From CAYHPR01 sp964358895 (GTDB lineage Archaea; Micrarchaeota; Micrarchaeia; CABMEP01): a DNA stretch of 64,000 bases. A program made the position numbers and the translations under genes. Of the stretch, positions 16,539-25,000 are shown one piece after another; positions within the stretch are counted from its first letter, which is position 1, and each line of letters begins with the position of its first letter. The stretch spans positions 57,276-121,275 of the forward strand of contig CAYHPR010000001.1 of assembly GCA_964358895.1 (NCBI GenBank). The letters run 5' to 3'. The notes beneath the pieces are model-generated. The model was not told the DNA's origin. It saw nothing but the letters and a program-made list of their open reading frames with translations, and did no database searches.

Positions 16539-16985
16539 TTAATGTGAAAATTGAGGGAGATTATTTTTTTTTAACAATTTTTGGTTTACTTCATTTAAAA
16601 TGGGAGTTATATCTGAACGAGTAAAATCTTCAAGACCAAGATCTTCAAATGCGTAAGTGAACAGATGCAACCTTGCATCATTAATCCTTTCGATGGCAAC
16701 TTGCCTTTTTTCGAATTCTTCCTGCATTAACCTGAAGCTCTGAAAAGAGTCTTCCGTTGCATTTACATTTTTAGCTATTTCTTCGCATTTTTCTTTTGCT
16801 TTATCGTAAAGATCAACATGCCCTCCGTCTTTTTGAGGTTCTTTGAGAATAACCTTTCTGTATTTACATATAACCGTATGTTCTTGTTTATCTTGAAGTT
16901 TTTTTATTTTTTCCAGCTTGAAAGCTAAGACGCCTCTTTGCACAAAAGGTCTGCCAAATATATTCTTGATCATTTTTTTATTCAT
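16539..16985 (-). CDS. Hypothetical helical protein (second of pair)
   Basis: A 148-residue charged, mostly helical protein with no recognised domain. It starts MNKKMIKNIFGRPFVQRG, contains the strand-like HTVICKYRKVILKE and ends with a helical DITPILNEVNQKLLKKN. Its start overlaps the stop of the 260-residue gene upstream by four bases, so both are translated together. No cysteines suggestive of metal binding and no membrane segment are present. It may work with the coiled-coil protein encoded before it; the cellular role is unknown. Confidence 0.6.
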   Translation of the reverse strand: MNKKMIKNIFGRPFVQRGVLAFKLEKIKKLQDKQEHTVICKYRKVILKEPQKDGGHVDLYDKAKEKCEEIAKNVNATEDSFQSFRLMQEEFEKRQVAIERINDARLHLFTYAFEDLGLEDFTRSDITPILNEVNQKLLKKNNLPQFSH

Positions 16986-17764
16986 CTTGCTCCTTTCATT
17001 ATATCTGCAACCTCATATTTAACCATTTCGGTATAGTGCAGAAAAACATCGACGGAAGGGTGTGAGATTTTTTCTGAGCTTACTAACGCTTCACTATTCT
17101 GAATAACTCTTGTTGATGCTTCTTGAATCTCGTTGGCTTGCTGGACATTCATCTTTCCAGAAGTTGCAACTTTTGAAACGAGCTCCTTTAGGTCGCTTGC
17201 TGCAGTAGTAACTCGCCTCCATTCAGCTGTTTCGTCCGATAATTCACTCACTCTAGAATGGAATGTGTCTAATTTACCTGATAAAGTCTTTAATCGTTCA
17301 ATCTGATTTGTTGTAAGTGCGACAGAACTACTTGCCAATTCAGCTGCATATGGCATCCAGAACTGCCTAGTCAAAAACATTGTTGCGGTGGCAAGAACTA
17401 CACCCGCACTTATCAGTCCAATACGCTTAATTTTTTCTGTGTTTTGATCCATACCTTCTGCCAAATCAGAAGAAGCTTCTCCCAATTTCTTAACAGCTTC
17501 TCTATACTGTAAAAGAAAATCACTAGGTAAATTAGCTGATTGGGCTTCCTGAAGAAGCTTTCGTGAATCTTTTAACTTAGATAATGCAGAATTTATTTTT
17601 TCGTTAGAGAAGATTGCATCTTTTCCAACTTTTTCAAGTTCTGAGATTGATTTGAGCATTAGTGGTAAATGTTCGCTTCTCATTCTATCTACGAAAGCAA
17701 GCTTCTCGCCTTCTAATGGCGTTTTGATAGGCGATTGTTTAAATTCTGGCATAACTTCACTCAA
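16982..17764 (-). CDS. Hypothetical single-pass coiled-coil membrane protein
   Basis: A 260-residue protein not recognised. Residues about 35-110 and 150-230 are heptad-rich and predicted coiled coil; between them is a single hydrophobic segment IGLISAGVVLATATMFL (about 114-130). The layout resembles a small membrane-anchored tether or a methyl-accepting-like stalk, but no signalling motif is present. It lies 21 bases downstream of nac and overlaps the next gene by ATGA, so it belongs to the NUDIX-NAC-hypothetical-hypothetical operon. Confidence 0.6.
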   Translation of the reverse strand: MSEVMPEFKQSPIKTPLEGEKLAFVDRMRSEHLPLMLKSISELEKVGKDAIFSNEKINSALSKLKDSRKLLQEAQSANLPSDFLLQYREAVKKLGEASSDLAEGMDQNTEKIKRIGLISAGVVLATATMFLTRQFWMPYAAELASSSVALTTNQIERLKTLSGKLDTFHSRVSELSDETAEWRRVTTAASDLKELVSKVATSGKMNVQQANEIQEASTRVIQNSEALVSSEKISHPSVDVFLHYTEMVKYEVADIMKGAR

Positions 17765-17785
17765 ATAACTTAGTCTTAACTTAAG

Positions 17786-18103
17786 TTATTTCTTTAGTTT
17801 CATTATTGCTTCGGCAACATCTCCGCTGGAATTTTCTAGAGCATTTAAAGCATCCTCTTTGGANNNNNNNNNNTGCATAACAAGCTCTATATCATCATCG
17901 CTGACCATCGCTTCCGTCCTGATGCTCCCTGCACTGATCTGGAAGGATTTCTGTCCTTGTCCTTCTATCTGAGTAACAGAAGGTTGTTCGAGAATAATTT
18001 TTTCATTTTCTTTTTCAATAATGACTCGTTTAGCATCTATCTCAGTCGTCTTAATTCCCATTTGTTCCATCATCTTTTTCATTTGTTTTGGATCAATATT
18101 CAT
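17786..18103 (-). CDS. nac: Nascent polypeptide-associated complex protein (NAC)
   Basis: Ribosome-bound chaperone that contacts emerging chains, about 105 residues. MNIDPKQMKKMMEQMGIKTTEIDAKRVII starts the archaeal NAC domain; SFQISAGS and the C-terminal UBA domain (SKEDALNALENSSGDVAEAIMKL) complete it. Ten undetermined bases at 17864-17873 fall between the two domains, at the place where a short segment like xQTG is expected, and the frame is kept across them. The start is at 18103, where it overlaps the upstream NUDIX gene by 11 bases; in-frame sequence further upstream belongs to that other gene. Confidence 0.92.
   Translation of the reverse strand: MNIDPKQMKKMMEQMGIKTTEIDAKRVIIEKENEKIILEQPSVTQIEGQGQKSFQISAGSIRTEAMVSDDDIELVMXXXXSKEDALNALENSSGDVAEAIMKLKK
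17864..17873. other. Assembly gap (10 N)
   Basis: Ten undetermined bases inside the nac gene. It is the only ambiguous stretch in the window. Family alignment predicts four or five residues here, so the true gap is about this size and is unlikely to hide a rearrangement, although a scaffold join here cannot be ruled out. Confidence 0.98.
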
Positions 18104-18551
18104 ATTCTCCCTTCCTTTTGATTTTTTCCCTGGCCGATTTATTAAGGAACTTGTCGGCTTCCTTAATAAATTTATACGCAAACTTGTGTTCTTTCTTGTC
18201 AAGTTCGTCAACAGAAACAAACATGTAATCTTCGTGTTCCCAGGATAGTCGGATATTCTTGCTCTTTAATTTGCCAAGGAAAAATGTTGCTACTTTGCTA
18301 ACAGTTTTACCTTTTTTCTTATAGATATATCTTGAAGTTCTCCTGAAATCATGGACAGTCGAAAAGGATCTTACACCTATCTCCTCAGCGACTTCTCTCC
18401 TTGCTGCTTCAAAAGAGTCTTCGCCCTTCTCTATGATCCCTTTTGGAAAAAGCCATTGTTTACCTGTCCCGCTTTTGATTAGAAGATACTGCCTAGTTCC
18501 TTTTCGGTCAACATAGAACAATATAACTCCTGCAGATACTTCGTGTAGCAT
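18093..18551 (-). CDS. NUDIX hydrolase (Ap4A-hydrolase-like)
   Basis: Hydrolase of nucleoside diphosphates linked to another moiety, 152 residues. The NUDIX box is PKGIIEKGEDSFEAARREV followed by AEEIGV, with all key Glu residues. YLLIKSGTGKQWLFPKG before it and FFLGKLKSKNI after it match the diadenosine-tetraphosphatase/MutT-like subgroup. It is the first gene of a four-gene minus-strand operon and overlaps nac by 11 bases. Confidence 0.9.
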   Translation of the reverse strand: MLHEVSAGVILFYVDRKGTRQYLLIKSGTGKQWLFPKGIIEKGEDSFEAARREVAEEIGVRSFSTVHDFRRTSRYIYKKKGKTVSKVATFFLGKLKSKNIRLSWEHEDYMFVSVDELDKKEHKFAYKFIKEADKFLNKSAREKIKRKGEYEY

Positions 18552-18595
18552 AATATATGTTTTTTAATAGTAAGTTATTAATCAGTATACCTTGT

Positions 18596-18709
18596 GCCAG
18601 GTTGACAGATCGGCTATGTATCCGCCTGCAGGAAACTTTTGAAAAAGTTTCATCAAAACTAAAGGTTAACAGAAAGCGGATTAGATGGGTTCGACTCCCA
18701 TACCTGGCT
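18596..18709 (+). tRNA. tRNA-Cys (GCA) with a 43-nt intron
   Basis: Acceptor GCCAGGT (18596-18602) pairs with ACCTGGC (18702-18708); the discriminator is T (18709), the Cys identity base. D-arm ACA/TGT, T-arm ATGGG/CCCAT around TTCGACT. Anticodon stem TCCGC (18621-18625) pairs with GCGGA (18676-18680). The loop reads CTGCAG and then is interrupted: removing 18632-18674 leaves a seven-base loop with anticodon GCA and the intron at the canonical 37/38 site. The intron folds on itself through GAAACTTTT...AAAAGTTTC. Confidence 0.92.
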
Positions 18710-18732
18710 CTAAGAGTTTCAGAACATTTTGT

Positions 18733-19491
18733 TTAGCAATAGCAACCATATGGTCCGTAGCCGCAGGAGACGCAATTGTTAGAAGAACAACGTTTGCAAC
18801 CAGAGCAATGGGCATTGTTTGTACATTCTACACTTTGACAATTCTTGTTTGTACAGATCTGCTTATAACCGCAGTCAGAATTAGAAGTGCAAGAATTGTC
18901 TCCAGCCGTCGTTTGATTCGTAGTTTGATTTGTTTGGTTCGTTACTGTTTGATTAGTTGTTGCCGTGTTATTTGATGTGGACGTAGAAGTTGATTGCGTA
19001 GTTGTATTTGTGGTTTGTCTGTATGGCCCAACGTCTACCTTTAGAGCTGCTTTTCCAGATTGATTTGAAGAATCAGTTGCATAAGCAGTTATTTCGTGCG
19101 GCCCTTCCTCACTGGTTGTAAATTCCCAAGTGTTTGAACAATTTTTTTGCAAATTGCATTCAAACGAACCAGCCTTCCCTTGATTTGAGAGGGATTTTGA
19201 AGACTCCCAAGAAAGTTGCTTGAGTCCTTTGTCGTCTTCTGCACTGATCATCAAAGTGAAATTCCTTCCTAAGGAGGGATTTGAAGGACTTAATGTCGTT
19301 TTGATTGTCGGATATTTGTCGTCATAAACAATCGTAGTTGAAATCGTCGTGTTCGCAACTTCAGAAATAGATGAACTGATATTAGAGACGTCTGTTTCTT
19401 TCAGTGAAGATTCTTTGGTAATGCAGCCGCTGATAAAAAGAACTTCGAAAACAAGTACTAATAATACAAAACAAGAATATTTCGATTTCAT
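18733..19491 (-). CDS. Secreted Ser/Thr-rich lipoprotein with Cys-rich C-terminus
   Basis: A 252-residue exported protein. The N-terminus MKSKYSCFVLLVLVFEVLFISGC is a signal peptide with a lipobox-like end, Cys23 being the likely lipid site. Residues about 60-150 look like an Ig-like beta domain (SPSNPSLGRNFTLMISAEDDKGL). A Thr/Asn/Gln linker full of N-glycosylation sequons follows, then a cysteine module (CTSNSDC...CTNKNC...CTNNAHCSGCKRC) and a CGYGPYGCYC end. Similar DC-rich modules occur in the 1645-residue surface protein at 49929. Its role at the cell surface is unknown. Confidence 0.72.
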   Translation of the reverse strand: MKSKYSCFVLLVLVFEVLFISGCITKESSLKETDVSNISSSISEVANTTISTTIVYDDKYPTIKTTLSPSNPSLGRNFTLMISAEDDKGLKQLSWESSKSLSNQGKAGSFECNLQKNCSNTWEFTTSEEGPHEITAYATDSSNQSGKAALKVDVGPYRQTTNTTTQSTSTSTSNNTATTNQTVTNQTNQTTNQTTAGDNSCTSNSDCGYKQICTNKNCQSVECTNNAHCSGCKRCSSNNCVSCGYGPYGCYC

Positions 19492-19551
19492 GTAATAATG
19501 TTTGATTTCTGAGTCTTTTTAACTTTTCTTATTTTCTTAATTTCTTTAACT

Positions 19552-20964
19552 TTATCTCGATCCGCGATATCCCGGTCTTGGTTTGAAGTGTCTCCTTTGA
19601 TCCTGTCCGGAATGTTGCGAATGATGTTGGGAATGATGCTGTGAATTAGATTGTGACTGATGCTGTGCACCTTGCTGTGAACTATGTTGCGAATGGTGCT
19701 GCGAAGAGTGTTGTGAACGATGCTGAGAAGAATGTGACGAATGATGTCGTCCGCGATGCTGTTGGTAAGGGTGGCTTGATCTTTGTACGCGCGTCTCCCA
19801 CGGACCAGTAATGCTTCCTTCAACAATTTCTCTCTCGAGTTTTACATTATTGTATCTTTCAATATCCATTAATTCTCTGTATTGGTCTGGAGTTACTAAA
19901 GAAGTAGCCTCACCATTTGCCCCAGCTCTTCCAGTTCTTCCAACACGATGCGAATACACCTTTGGCTCATCTGGCAAGTCATAATTGATAACATGAGAAA
20001 TATTTAGGACATCGATACCTCTAGCCGCAAGATCTGTTGCAACAAGAACATTAACATGTCCTCTTCTGAATGCATTCATCGCTCTATCTCTTTGATTCTG
20101 GGATAAATTGCCGTGAAGTGCTAACGCATTGAAGCCCCCTCTTTGAACAATTTTTGAAATCTTATCTGCAGTATGTTTTGTTCTAGTAAATACAAGGATT
20201 AATTCTCCTTTTCTCTTTTGGAGGCTGTCGAGTAAAATATCAACTTTCTTTTGAGGTTCAAGAAGGATATATGTCTGCTTAATTTTGTCTAATGGAATTA
20301 CATCCTCACTTACTTTCAAATGCTCAGGAGAATTCATAAACTTGTGAGCTAAATTTTTTATCTCGTTAGCCATCGTTGCTGAAAATAAAAGAGTTTGCCT
20401 AGTTTTTGGAACATGAGTAAGTATGAACTGAATGTCATCAATGAACCCCATATCGAGCATTCTGTCTGCTTCGTCAAGAACTAATATTTTGACTCCATCC
20501 AATCTTAGAGTTCCTCTCCTTAGATGATCCATTAGTCTCCCAGGAGTACCGACAACTATCTGTGCACCTCGTTTTATTTCATACATTTGTCTACCGATTG
20601 GCGCGCCGCCATAAACTGCAACAGATGAAACATGAAGATGTTTGCCAAGTTTGCCAATCTCAACGATAACTTGCATTGCGAGCTCACGGGTTGGCACAAG
20701 CACTAATGCTTGCGGCATTTTTTTAGTCGTATCAATAGATTCAAGGATAGTGATCCCAAAAGCTGCAGTCTTACCGCTGCCCGTATGTGCCTGTCCGATT
20801 AGATCTGCCCCTTGAAGTAAAATTGGTAGGGAATGGGTTTGAATGTCCGTTGCGTAAATAAAGCCCATTTCTTTTGTCGCTTTAACTATCTCTGGCTTGA
20901 GCCCAAGAGACTCAAAAGTAACTTCTTTAGTCTTTTCGTTAATTTCTTCTTTTTTTTCTGTCAT
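19552..20964 (-). CDS. DEAD-box RNA helicase with His/Ser/Gln-rich tail
   Basis: ATP-dependent RNA helicase, 470 residues. Motifs in order: Q-motif upstream, AHTGSGKTAAFG (I), PTRELAMQ (Ia), GTPGRLMDH (Ib), DEADRMLDMGF (II), SATM (III), VFTRTKHTA (IV), ATDLAARGID (V), HRVGRTGRAG (VI). After about residue 395 the protein becomes a tail built almost entirely of His, Ser and Gln (QHSSQHHSQHSSQQ-like), ending in a basic RHFKPRPGYRGSR. Such tails often bind RNA or drive phase separation. It follows a paralogous helicase gene by 45 bases and was probably made by tandem duplication. Confidence 0.93.
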   Translation of the reverse strand: MTEKKEEINEKTKEVTFESLGLKPEIVKATKEMGFIYATDIQTHSLPILLQGADLIGQAHTGSGKTAAFGITILESIDTTKKMPQALVLVPTRELAMQVIVEIGKLGKHLHVSSVAVYGGAPIGRQMYEIKRGAQIVVGTPGRLMDHLRRGTLRLDGVKILVLDEADRMLDMGFIDDIQFILTHVPKTRQTLLFSATMANEIKNLAHKFMNSPEHLKVSEDVIPLDKIKQTYILLEPQKKVDILLDSLQKRKGELILVFTRTKHTADKISKIVQRGGFNALALHGNLSQNQRDRAMNAFRRGHVNVLVATDLAARGIDVLNISHVINYDLPDEPKVYSHRVGRTGRAGANGEATSLVTPDQYRELMDIERYNNVKLEREIVEGSITGPWETRVQRSSHPYQQHRGRHHSSHSSQHRSQHSSQHHSQHSSQQGAQHQSQSNSQHHSQHHSQHSGQDQRRHFKPRPGYRGSR

Positions 20965-21009
20965 GCATACAACTCTTATTTTACTAAGGCCTATCGCCTT
21001 ACTTAGAAC

Positions 21010-22242
21010 TCAATCAAATCCGCTATCAAACTTGTCACCGAATCGGTAAGTCGTGTGCTCTTTTTTATGATCGTGGCTGTGGTGACTAGATGGATTGTGT
21101 TGTCGTTTATCAGTAAACCATTCGCCAGTTACGCATCCCGGAACCATTTCACGCTCAATCTTCAGACCATTTGTGCGCTGGATATCTGTCAACTCGATGA
21201 ACTGGTCTGGCATGACTAACGAAATTGCTTGACCTGAAGCACCTGCTCTTGCAGTTCTTCCCACTCTATGCGAGTAAACAGCAGGTTCGTCAGGAAGATC
21301 ATAATTAATAATGTGCGTAATACCGCTTACATCAATTCCTCTCGCAGCTATGTCTGTTGCAACAAGCAACTTAGTGCGGCCCTGTCTGAATGCGTGCATT
21401 GCACTGTCTCTCCTGTTTTGTGAGAGATTACCGTGAATTGCAACAGCACTATGGCCACTGCGATCAAGATTTCTAGCAAGCTTATCTGCACCGAATTTTG
21501 TTCTGACAAAAATCAACGTGAGCTCCGGATTCTTTGACTTAAGTATGTTCAAGAGAACTGGAAACTTTTTGACATGCTCAACAAGAACAAAAGTCTGCTT
21601 AATCTTATCAAGCGGTACTGCATCTGAACTGACTGTCAAATTTTCTGGCGTGTGCATGTAACGCTTGGCCAAATTTCTAATTGGGTCCGGCATTGTTGCC
21701 GAAAATAGAAGTGTTTGTCTTTCCTTAGGTGTTTGATCAAGTATTAGTTGTACATCATCAATAAAACCCATATCAAGCATTCTGTCAGCTTCGTCAAGGA
21801 CTACTATCTTTGCCTCACCAAGATGTAAAACGCCTCGGTTAATCATGTCAAGGATTCTACCAGGGGTTCCTACAACAACTGAAGCACCGTGATGTAGCTC
21901 TTCAGATTGTCGACTTATCGAAGCACCACCATATATAGTTACTACTGACGTCTTGTGATGCTTTGCGATTTTCTTAAATTCGACAGTTATTTGTACAGCC
22001 AACTCTCTAGTTGGAGTTAGTACTAATGCTTGTGGTTTGCGTTTTGTTGAATCGATATGTTCAATAATATGAATACCGAATGCCGCAGTTTTACCGCTGC
22101 CCGTATGTGCCTGTCCAATCAAGTCTATTCCTTGCGCTAGCAATGGAATTGCTTCAAGTTGTATTTGTGTTGGTTCTGTATATCCTATTTCTTTTATTGC
22201 TCTAAGCGTTTCTGGACGCAGAGCTAGTTGCTCAAATGTCAT
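21010..22242 (-). CDS. DEAD-box RNA helicase (paralogue)
   Basis: A 410-residue helicase with the same core motifs as its neighbour at 19552: AHTGSGKTAAFGIHI, PTRELAVQ, GTPGRILDM, DEADRMLDMGF, SATM, FVRTKFGADK, ATDIAARGIDV, HRVGRTARAG. Its C-terminus has only a short His-rich stretch (SSHHSHDHKKEHTTY). The start is supported by GGAGGAAAAAA before the ATG. A TATA-like GTTATATAAAA at 22366-22376 (minus strand) implies an untranslated leader of about 100 bases, unusual in this window, where many transcripts look leaderless. It may be a cold-responsive pair, but that is inference. Confidence 0.93.
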   Translation of the reverse strand: MTFEQLALRPETLRAIKEIGYTEPTQIQLEAIPLLAQGIDLIGQAHTGSGKTAAFGIHIIEHIDSTKRKPQALVLTPTRELAVQITVEFKKIAKHHKTSVVTIYGGASISRQSEELHHGASVVVGTPGRILDMINRGVLHLGEAKIVVLDEADRMLDMGFIDDVQLILDQTPKERQTLLFSATMPDPIRNLAKRYMHTPENLTVSSDAVPLDKIKQTFVLVEHVKKFPVLLNILKSKNPELTLIFVRTKFGADKLARNLDRSGHSAVAIHGNLSQNRRDSAMHAFRQGRTKLLVATDIAARGIDVSGITHIINYDLPDEPAVYSHRVGRTARAGASGQAISLVMPDQFIELTDIQRTNGLKIEREMVPGCVTGEWFTDKRQHNPSSHHSHDHKKEHTTYRFGDKFDSGFD

Positions 22243-22365
22243 ATTTTTTTCCTCCTATATTTTGTTTAAAGTCTGTATTTCACTGAATGTGCTTTCTTTA
22301 CTTTCCGTCTAGCACACCCAAAATATAGGGGCAGATAGAATCAGTAAGAAATTTACATTTCGTTT
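22243..22365 (-). promoter_or_regulatory. Leader and promoter of the DEAD-box helicase pair
   Basis: Between the helicase ATG at 22242 and a TATA-like element at 22366-22376 lies about 120 bases of non-coding DNA. It contains a strong ribosome-binding site AGGAGG at 22250-22256 and a GGGTGTGCTAGACGG region that could fold. Long leaders upstream of DEAD-box genes are a known place for temperature control, but no specific element is recognised here. Confidence 0.45.
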
Positions 22366-22394
22366 TTTATATAACTATAATACGCAAAGGTTGT

Positions 22395-23390
22395 TTATAA
22401 GGTTATCTCTTCTATCTTGTACCCTGCGTCTATCGAACCGGTAAGTGAAACTCGCACAACTTCATTATTTATCATAGTAGGTATAATTGTCACACTGCCA
22501 CGTTTAAGTGAAATGGATATCGGTTCATTAATTGCTTGAATTGGATTTCCTTTAAGTGCTGCAATTACAGCTGCACACACACCTGTATCAGAACATGTAA
22601 CATAGCCGACGCCCTTAACAAATGAATCCACACTAATAATTTTATCTTTTTCAATTTTGACAAAATCGACATTAACAATTGCATTTTCAGGAAAAAGAGG
22701 ATTCTCCGAAACTTCTTTTGCAATATTTGTGTAGTCGTGAAACGTTTGAAAAGTAACGGCATGAATAATCCCGTTTAAACGTTGTTTCCTTTCCTGTGAA
22801 TCAGCAGTATACCCTTCCTCTCGACCGAAGCCAATCAAAACAAATTTCTTCCCATTAATGTCTTCTATAACACAGGTCTCATGGTGATTATTTTTAGCAT
22901 TTGGAATTCTTAGCAAAACATTGCGGTTAAAAATTGGTTTGAAGTCTACAGATACGTTTTCTAGTTTACAATTATTTACTTCAACGCCTAGATCATAGAT
23001 CCCGGCGTCTGCTGAAACCGTTACGGGATTATCCTTCACAAGACATTGGTTGTGCTCAAATAAATATGCTCTTGCACATCTTAGCGCATTGCCATCTAAT
23101 GGAATATTACCTCCATCTTTTGTATAGATCTTAACTCCGAAGGTAGCATATTTGCTTGGATAAACTTCTACAAAATAATTGGCACCAATACCTATACTTG
23201 AGCTGGTAATTTTTTTTCTAATCTCCTCTTTAAGAGGCAGTAAGGATTGATCAAATATCCCTTTTTTTTCTTTATTACTTCCTACTACAATTGCAGTATT
23301 GCCATTTGCAGAAAATTTAAAGAATTCAAGTTTTGGAGGCTCGTTGTGCACCACTTTTTTCTGTTGTCTTTGCGTAGTCATAATACTCAA
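22395..23390 (-). CDS. Diaminopimelate-epimerase-like protein with altered active site
   Basis: A 331-residue protein with the DapF double-hotdog-like fold. N-terminal block FFKFSANGNTAIVVGSN, then GIGANYFVEVYPSKYATFGVKIYTKDGG and LDGNALRCARAYLFEH match DapF, where the last block normally reads MCGNGIRC. The first catalytic Cys of CGNG is replaced by Asp here. The second catalytic region is kept in changed form, TCSDTGVCAA instead of ACGTGACA, with one extra residue. A normal two-base cysteine racemisation is therefore unlikely. No other lysine-pathway gene is nearby. A different isomerase or a binding role is possible. Confidence 0.7.
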   Translation of the reverse strand: MSIMTTQRQQKKVVHNEPPKLEFFKFSANGNTAIVVGSNKEKKGIFDQSLLPLKEEIRKKITSSSIGIGANYFVEVYPSKYATFGVKIYTKDGGNIPLDGNALRCARAYLFEHNQCLVKDNPVTVSADAGIYDLGVEVNNCKLENVSVDFKPIFNRNVLLRIPNAKNNHHETCVIEDINGKKFVLIGFGREEGYTADSQERKQRLNGIIHAVTFQTFHDYTNIAKEVSENPLFPENAIVNVDFVKIEKDKIISVDSFVKGVGYVTCSDTGVCAAVIAALKGNPIQAINEPISISLKRGSVTIIPTMINNEVVRVSLTGSIDAGYKIEEITL

Positions 23391-23439
23391 ATAATTAAGT
23401 CATCTGATGTTTAAATTGATTATGGTTACAAATTGGCAT

Positions 23440-23733
23440 ATGATAAGAGCACGAATGGTTGCGAATGGATCTGTTCAGGGTGTGGGATATCGTTACAAGG
23501 TGGCAAGAATTGGTCAACAGATGAAACTTAGAGGTATCGTCAGGAACCTTGAGGACGGAACCGTAGAAATATTTTGTGAAGCAGACAGAAAAGAACAATT
23601 GAATGAATTCATAAAAAAAATAAAAGAAAGCGACTTTCTAATGATAATAGATAAACTAGAGGTTTGTTATGAAGGACAGCCCGGTTATGCAAGCCATCCG
23701 AAACAAAATGAAAAATTTGGGATTGAATACTAA
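23440..23733 (+). CDS. acyP: Acylphosphatase
   Basis: Small alpha/beta enzyme that cleaves carboxyl-phosphate bonds, 97 residues. NGSVQGVGYRYKVARIGQQMKLRGIVRNLEDGTVEI contains the phosphate-binding loop (with the catalytic Arg in GYR) and the catalytic Asn (RNLEDG). In-frame starts exist from 23407, but TTTAAATTG at 23411-23419 looks like the TATA box, so ATG 23440 is chosen; it puts GSVQGVGYR at the usual distance from the N-terminus. Divergent from the DapF-like gene. Confidence 0.9.
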   Translation: MIRARMVANGSVQGVGYRYKVARIGQQMKLRGIVRNLEDGTVEIFCEADRKEQLNEFIKKIKESDFLMIIDKLEVCYEGQPGYASHPKQNEKFGIEY

Positions 23734-23791
23734 GAATTTTCAAGATCCGAGAGACCAGAATATATTTAAACAAAAATATGCTAAATATAGC

Positions 23792-24946
23792 ATGCAAATA
23801 GAGAGAGGAAAATGTCTCGTTTCTCAGCAGATTAGAGAATTGAAGAAGTTAGGACGAATAACTGGGCCTCTTGATGAAAAAAAGATACAACCGTCTTCAT
23901 TCGAACCAACACTTGGTGAGGAGGGGTATGTCATAGACCCAGAAATTCATGGATCGTTTAGACCAGATGGGCGTAATCCAAAACAAGTATATGAAATGTT
24001 GTTGGAATTACCAGAAAAGAGAAGACAGAAAATTAGCATTTTGGCAGGTTATGAGTTAAAACCTGGTTTTGCTTATTTTTTTCCGCTTGAAGAGCAGATC
24101 ATACTTAAGGTAGGGGAAAGTGTAAAGTCTTCACCAAAGAGCACTTCAGGAAGGCTCTTTAATGAAGCTAGAGCCTTTACAGATTTCAACTCCCACCTTG
24201 ACGTGATAAAAGCTAAATATAAGACTGAAGAGAAACTTAGGGTATGGTTGCTTGTACAACCCTTAGTATTTAGTCAAATTGTTTATCCTGGACTCTCATT
24301 AAATCAGTTGAGATTCTTTACAGGTCCTGACCCTGAACTTACGAGATCTGAAGCAAATTATGAATTTAAAGAAAATCCATTTCTGTTTGTCAGAAATGAA
24401 AAAGATGAACTTGTTCCTGCACAACTAGATAAAGATGATGATCTTGAAATACACCTAGAACTATCAGGTAGATATACTGGAGGATTAATTGGCCTGAAGG
24501 CTCGCCGGAACCCCCATCCAATAGATTTGAAAAAAGAAAACGCCTATGAAATTGAAGATTATTTTGAGCTGATCATCAAAGGTGATGATAAAATAATTAT
24601 TAATGAAGGAGAATATTATTTATTTGCATCTAAAGAATTCTTCCAAACCCCACCCCATCTAAACCTAGAGTTAGGAAAATACTATGAAGCTGGATTTCGT
24701 GGATCCATGCATTTTGCGGGCTTTATTGATAACGGTTTTAATGGCGATTTGGTATTCGAAATAGTTTCATACGAAAAATCTAAAATGGAACTGAAAGATG
24801 GAGCTTTGATAAGTCCACTTGATGTCTACAAGACAGAGATTCCAGATAGGATTTATGGGTCCTCAATAGATTCCAACTATAACTTCCAGTTTGGGCCTCG
24901 CCCTTCAAAACAGTTCAAACCTCTTGAACTTTCTAAGCTTAAGTAA
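23792..24946 (+). CDS. Two-domain dCTP-deaminase/dUTPase-fold protein
   Basis: A protein of about 384 residues that resembles the tandem 2'-deoxycytidine-triphosphate deaminase (DCD) family. The first half begins LVSQQIRELKKLGRITGP and has IQPSSFEPTLGEEGYVI, like the IQPSSVDLRLG block of Dcd. The second half ends with AGFRGSMHFAGFIDNGFNGDLVFEIVS, matching the conserved aGFIDPGxxG strand block. The frame is open from 23669, overlapping acylphosphatase by 65 bases; a TATA-like ATATTTAAA at 23761-23769 fits a leaderless start at ATG 23792. It may act in nucleotide pools. Assignment is by motifs only. Confidence 0.7.
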   Translation: MQIERGKCLVSQQIRELKKLGRITGPLDEKKIQPSSFEPTLGEEGYVIDPEIHGSFRPDGRNPKQVYEMLLELPEKRRQKISILAGYELKPGFAYFFPLEEQIILKVGESVKSSPKSTSGRLFNEARAFTDFNSHLDVIKAKYKTEEKLRVWLLVQPLVFSQIVYPGLSLNQLRFFTGPDPELTRSEANYEFKENPFLFVRNEKDELVPAQLDKDDDLEIHLELSGRYTGGLIGLKARRNPHPIDLKKENAYEIEDYFELIIKGDDKIIINEGEYYLFASKEFFQTPPHLNLELGKYYEAGFRGSMHFAGFIDNGFNGDLVFEIVSYEKSKMELKDGALISPLDVYKTEIPDRIYGSSIDSNYNFQFGPRPSKQFKPLELSKLK

Positions 24947-25000
24947 GAGAGAGAATAGAGGCAGTATAGGAAATATAAAACTTTAGAATGAAAGCATCCT

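Noticed and set aside
19488..19826. 112-residue minus-strand frame rich in Ile, His and Ser
   Set aside because: It is the other reading of the repetitive His/Ser/Gln tail of the DEAD-box helicase and has no start signal of its own.
22395..23390. PhzF-type isomerase
   Set aside because: The GNTAIVV start is slightly PhzF-like, but the GIGANYFVEVYPS and GNALRCARAYL blocks fit the DapF family better.
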